NCBI RefSeq assembly: GCF_039543185.1
Contig: NZ_BAABJG010000055.1
Location: 1 to 64,000 of the forward strand
Direction: 5' to 3'
Length of the DNA: 64,000 nt
From: Paenibacillus_S vulneris
Lineage (GTDB): Bacteria > Bacillota > Bacilli > Paenibacillales > NBRC-103111
Part shown: positions 61,201 through 64,000 of the stretch, piece after piece
Layout of the letters: each line of letters starts with the position of its first letter
How positions within the stretch are numbered: the first letter of the stretch is position 1
The notes under the pieces: model-generated
The model's input: only the letters and a program-made list of their open reading frames with translations
Databases searched by the model: none
Told to the model about the DNA's origin: nothing
Program-made: the position numbers and the translations under genes

Positions 61201-62712
61201 ATGATTCCAGATGGGGTTATGCTTAAGAATAGACAGCACGAAAGCTGGCAGGAGGTGACCCCGCTGTTTGAATTTCAAGATGTATATAATTTATTAACGC
61301 TCCTCAATTATTTGTTTGCCTTAGCCATCATCTTCCTGGAGCGGCGCAATGTTGTAGCCACGTGGGCCTGGCTGATGGTTCTGCTCTTCCTCCCAGGCAT
61401 TGGATTTATCATTTATCTGTTGGTCGGTAAAACGTTGAACAGCCGAAGAATTATAGCCATGAAGGATGAAACACGGGAGGAATTCAACGCCATATCCCGA
61501 ACGCAGGCGGAACAAATTGAGCTCGGCGTCATGCATTATGTCGATCCGGCCATGGAAGCTTACCACGACATGATGCACATGAACCTGATGAGCGGCCGCT
61601 ATTCCATCCTGACCCAAGATAATCAGGTGGACATCTTCACGGACGGCCAAAGCAAGTTTACCTCCCTGTTCGAGGATATCCGTAATGCTTCCCTGTTCAT
61701 CCATCTGCAATACTATATTGTCCGAACAGATGCACTCGGGCAAGAGCTGCTTCGGCTGTTAACCCAAAAAGCTCTGGAGGGGGTTGAGGTCAAGCTGCTA
61801 TATGACGATGTAGGAAGCTACGGTATGCAGAAAACATACATCCAGCCCTTGCTTGACGCCGGCGGAAAGGCTGCGGCATTTTTTCCGTCCAAAATCCGTT
61901 ATTTAAACCTCAGGCTGAATTACCGCAACCATCGTAAGGTTGTGGTTATCGACGGCAAGTGGGGCTATATAGGAGGCTTTAATGTAGGAGATGAGTATTT
62001 AGGGAAGGATCCGAAGCTGGGACCGTGGAGAGATACTCATTTGAGGCTGGAAGGCAGTGTCGTTAACGTGCTTCAGGCTCATTTTATGATGGATTGGAAT
62101 CGAACCCATGCCGCACCCATCAGCTACGATGCCAAATATTTCTCTGAGGACGTCCATCCGCAAGGCGTCGGGATGCAGATTGTATCGAGCGGGCCCCACT
62201 CGAATAGACAGCAAATCAAAAACGCCTACATTAAAATGATTCATTCCGCCAAACGAAGCATCTGTATTCAATCCCCGTATTTCGTCCCTGACGAGAGCCT
62301 GCTGACTGCGTTGAAAATGGCCGCTTTGTCCGGCATCGACGTCAAGGTCATGATTCCGGACCGTCCGGATCATTTCTTCGTGTTCTGGGCGTCGCGTTCT
62401 TATTTGGGCGAGCTGCTGGATAACGGGGTGTGCTGCTACTTGTACGAGGGAGGCTTTCTTCATGCCAAAACGCTGGTGATCGACGGTAAGGTTGCCTCGG
62501 TAGGTACGGCCAATATCGATATTCGAAGCTTCAAGCTCAACTTTGAGATTAATGCTTTTATCTATGACACGAAGACGGCCGGCAAGCTTGAAGAGCTTTT
62601 TAAGGTCGATCTGGAGCGTTCATTCGAGCTGACTATGGAAACGTACAAAAAAAGATCCTACGTAAGTCAATGTAAAGAGTCCATTGCAAGATTACTGTCT
62701 CCTTTATTGTGA
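61201..62712 (+). CDS. cls: Cardiolipin synthase
   Basis: A 503-aa membrane-bound phospholipase-D-family enzyme that joins two phosphatidylglycerols into cardiolipin. Two N-terminal helices (LLTLLNYLFALAIIFLE and WAWLMVLLFLPGIGFIIYLL) anchor it. The two HKD catalytic motifs are present as HRKVVVIDGKWGYIGGFN and HAKTLVIDGKVASVGTANID. The ATG at 61201 gives the usual N-terminus, though its GAAGGTGG is closer than ideal; ATG 61219 is the alternative. It is monocistronic and ends before a terminator shared with the next convergent gene. Confidence 0.95.
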   Translation: MIPDGVMLKNRQHESWQEVTPLFEFQDVYNLLTLLNYLFALAIIFLERRNVVATWAWLMVLLFLPGIGFIIYLLVGKTLNSRRIIAMKDETREEFNAISRTQAEQIELGVMHYVDPAMEAYHDMMHMNLMSGRYSILTQDNQVDIFTDGQSKFTSLFEDIRNASLFIHLQYYIVRTDALGQELLRLLTQKALEGVEVKLLYDDVGSYGMQKTYIQPLLDAGGKAAAFFPSKIRYLNLRLNYRNHRKVVVIDGKWGYIGGFNVGDEYLGKDPKLGPWRDTHLRLEGSVVNVLQAHFMMDWNRTHAAPISYDAKYFSEDVHPQGVGMQIVSSGPHSNRQQIKNAYIKMIHSAKRSICIQSPYFVPDESLLTALKMAALSGIDVKVMIPDRPDHFFVFWASRSYLGELLDNGVCCYLYEGGFLHAKTLVIDGKVASVGTANIDIRSFKLNFEINAFIYDTKTAGKLEELFKVDLERSFELTMETYKKRSYVSQCKESIARLLSPLL

Positions 62713-62745
62713 CGTTTAGCTTTGCAAAAGGTCCATAAATAACAA

Positions 62746-62770
62746 GCAGCGGCCGCTTAGGCGCCGCTGC
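62746..62770 (-). terminator. Stem-loop terminator overlapping the stop of the 158-aa protein gene
   Basis: GCAGCGGC pairs with GCCGCTGC, with the minus-strand stop codon in the loop and TTGTTATTTATGG after the stem. Confidence 0.65.
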
Positions 62771-63233
62771 GTACAAATCCTTCTTCGTTCAGGTATTCCT
62801 CTGCTTCCTCATAGGTTTCGAAAGCGGACTCCAAATGCTGCCTGTCATAGAGGTACCACAGCTCGTCCTCGTAAAAAAGCCGCAGCACAGCCTTGTCTGG
62901 TCCGATCCAGAGCTCCTCACTGCTATCCGATGACGGTCCCGAAGCCTCAGCCGAATCCGGCGATAGGGAGCGGATCGACGCTGCCAGCAGGCTGCGCAGC
63001 TCCTCCTCTGTAAAATCGCGTATATTGACTAGACCCTTGTCGTCAATAGGATATCCGTCCAGATGACCCGCATAGACGAAGCCGTTCCCGTTCTTATGCA
63101 GGTGGTAGACGACATTTTTGCGGTCGAAGCCGCTGTTCTCATATTGAAAATTCACGCGGCCTAGCGAGACATCCTTGCGCGTCAGCTCAGGGAATGACTC
63201 GATGATGGCCAGTTTTTGCTCAAAAGTAAGCAT
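62757..63233 (-). CDS. Hypothetical acidic protein (158 aa)
   Basis: A cytoplasmic protein with an N-terminal part LTFEQKLAIIESFPELTRKD and YHLHKNGNGFVYAGHLDGYP, a Ser/Asp/Glu-rich middle (residues 88-107) and a C-terminal part WYLYDRQHLESAFETYEEAE. No signal or membrane helix. AGGAAAGAGC precedes the ATG. It is not recognised as a known family by eye, but codon use and the ribosome site support a real gene. Confidence 0.78.
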   Translation of the reverse strand: MLTFEQKLAIIESFPELTRKDVSLGRVNFQYENSGFDRKNVVYHLHKNGNGFVYAGHLDGYPIDDKGLVNIRDFTEEELRSLLAASIRSLSPDSAEASGPSSDSSEELWIGPDKAVLRLFYEDELWYLYDRQHLESAFETYEEAEEYLNEEGFVRSGA

Positions 63234-63310
63234 GCTCTTTCCTCCGATGTGCTATGTAGCGATTGCGCTGATTATAGCATACGAACTGTAGAAGCTCAAA
63301 TATATGCAGG

Positions 63311-63478
63311 TCATTCTGGACAAAACAATTCCTTCGGGGCCATGCTCTGCTTATATGTCTTCAGGTCATACTGCCCTGATGCCGTATCATTAATGAAGGT
63401 GAGCTCTATATATTCCCCGCCGCTTCTTCTTACACCGACAATCAGCTCGAAATAGGCTTGACCATGTATGGCATCCAC
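63311..63478 (-). CDS. Short downstream reading frame after the MFS gene (start uncertain)
   Basis: A frame of 55 aa from GTG 63478 (VDAIHGQAYFELIVGVRRSG, then GEYIELTFINDTASGQ, ending LFCPE) that looks coding. AGGAGG at 63494-63499 is 15 bases before the GTG; an in-frame ATT at 63493 is closer but a rare start. It follows the MFS stop by about 30 bp. Could be a real small gene or a decayed remnant. Confidence 0.4.
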   Translation of the reverse strand: MDAIHGQAYFELIVGVRRSGGEYIELTFINDTASGQYDLKTYKQSMAPKELFCPE

Positions 63479-63507
63479 CGGTGATGCTTTAATATCCTCC
63501 TAATCGA

Positions 63508-64000
63508 TCAATTCTCCAGCTCTATGCCCTTCGTCTCCTTCCCAAGGAAAAATACCGCCAGGGCACCTATCAGAATCGCTGCAAAGAACAGGTAAAAAAT
63601 CGTCTGAAGCTCCACCCCGCGAGCTACAAGAACACCTACAAGGAATGGAGCAATGACGCCTCCGATACGGCCGAAGGACGTCGCCATGCCGACTCCGGTG
63701 GACCTTACCCGGGTTGGGTACAGCTCCGGCGTGTAGGCGTAAAGACCGCCCCATGCTCCCAGGTTAAAGAACGACAGGCAGATGCCAGCAGCAATCAGTG
63801 ATGCTTCCGTCTGGGCGGAGCCGAACCAAAGCGCGCTTAGCGCTGTCAATATCAAATACAGCACTAGCACGAATTTGCGCCCGAATTTTTCAATTGCATA
63901 GGCCGCAGTAAAATATCCCGGCAGCTGGGCCAACGTCATGATGAGCACGTACTGGAACCCTTTGACCAGCCCGAAGCCCTTCATGACCATAACCGTCGGA
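63508..64000 (-). CDS. MFS transporter, C-terminal part (runs off right edge)
   Basis: The final 163 residues of a major facilitator protein, about five helices. The frame stays open to the window edge, so the gene is not truncated biologically. YAIEKFGRKFVLVLYLIL is the motif-A-like loop of the second half, and LYAYTPELYPTRVRSTGVGM matches the sugar/metabolite porter branch that includes NiaP/YceI niacin transporters. The C-terminus FFLGKETKGIELEN is of the SP-family type. Substrate not determined because the N-terminal half is missing. Confidence 0.88.
   Translation of the reverse strand, partial: PTVMVMKGFGLVKGFQYVLIMTLAQLPGYFTAAYAIEKFGRKFVLVLYLILTALSALWFGSAQTEASLIAAGICLSFFNLGAWGGLYAYTPELYPTRVRSTGVGMATSFGRIGGVIAPFLVGVLVARGVELQTIFYLFFAAILIGALAVFFLGKETKGIELEN

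Noticed and set aside
1..64000. tRNA, rRNA, CRISPR, prophage, integrase or att sites
   Set aside because: None could be recognised on either strand apart from the IS fragment at the left edge.

Overview
The window looks like chromosome from a spore-forming, low-to-mid GC Gram-positive bacterium, most likely Paenibacillaceae (Paenibacillus, Cohnella or a relative). The evidence is strong AGGAGG-type ribosome binding sites, frequent TTG and GTG starts, a T-box leader, an FMN riboswitch, two CcpA (cre) sites lying between -35 and -10, and Bacillales families such as GlnK/GlnL, YmaF, YqkE, Cys-rich CWC and DinB. There are no rRNA, tRNA or CRISPR loci. The only mobile DNA seen is the end of an IS3-like element at the left edge. 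The species is inferred, not shown.

Layout. 1-200: IS3-like transposase OrfA fragment with a fold-back leader. 0.2-5.1 kb: low-molecular-weight tyrosine phosphatase, ilvE, a divergent LysR regulator, a YnfA-like membrane protein, and a trxB-dps pair (redox and iron protection). 5.3-6.8 kb: an EamA/DMT transporter behind an FMN riboswitch, so probably a flavin transporter. 6.9-10.6 kb: small proteins, a stalk-domain exported protein, a MATE exporter and a YqkE-like protein. 10.7-15.3 kb: a five-gene minus-strand operon (exported protein, ABC ATPase, permease, histidine kinase, response regulator), resembling peptide-antibiotic sensing and detoxification modules. 15.6-22.4 kb: regulators and their targets (GNAT, MerR, DHA2 MFS pump with TetR, XRE with a small membrane protein, Rrf2 with a CPYC flavoprotein), several with readable operators.

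22.6-31.3 kb: two convergent giant repeat proteins. One has 1901 aa with 18 carboxypeptidase-regulatory/CnaB-like beta domains. The other has 934 aa with five DUF11-like repeats. Neither has a signal peptide, membrane anchor or sortase motif. 31.4-37.6 kb: a flavin monooxygenase, His-rich YmaF, a glutamate/dicarboxylate symporter with a cre-overlapped promoter, and the divergent GlnK-GlnL two-component system that probably controls it. 38.1-42.1 kb: an MBOAT plus DHHW pair for O-acetylation of an extracellular glycan, with a convergent exported SH3-repeat protein.

42.3-49.6 kb: small proteins, a GNAT, a 1047-aa hybrid kinase with two kinase modules, and asd behind a T-box whose specifier reads AAA (Lys). 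49.8-58.3 kb: two AraC regulators, an MFS pump, a Gln-rich coiled-coil protein, a DUF5050-like exported protein, an alditol-oxidase-like flavoenzyme and a CcpA-controlled secreted glycan-active protein with an F5/8C domain. 58.4-64 kb: a SUFU-domain protein, a double GNAT, cardiolipin synthase, small proteins and a truncated MFS transporter.

How the parts fit: most of the window is ordinary chromosome made of short operons. Its information is mainly in regulatory pairings (riboswitch with transporter, T-box with asd, operators with neighbouring regulators, cre with a secreted enzyme and a glutamate carrier) and in the giant-protein island.
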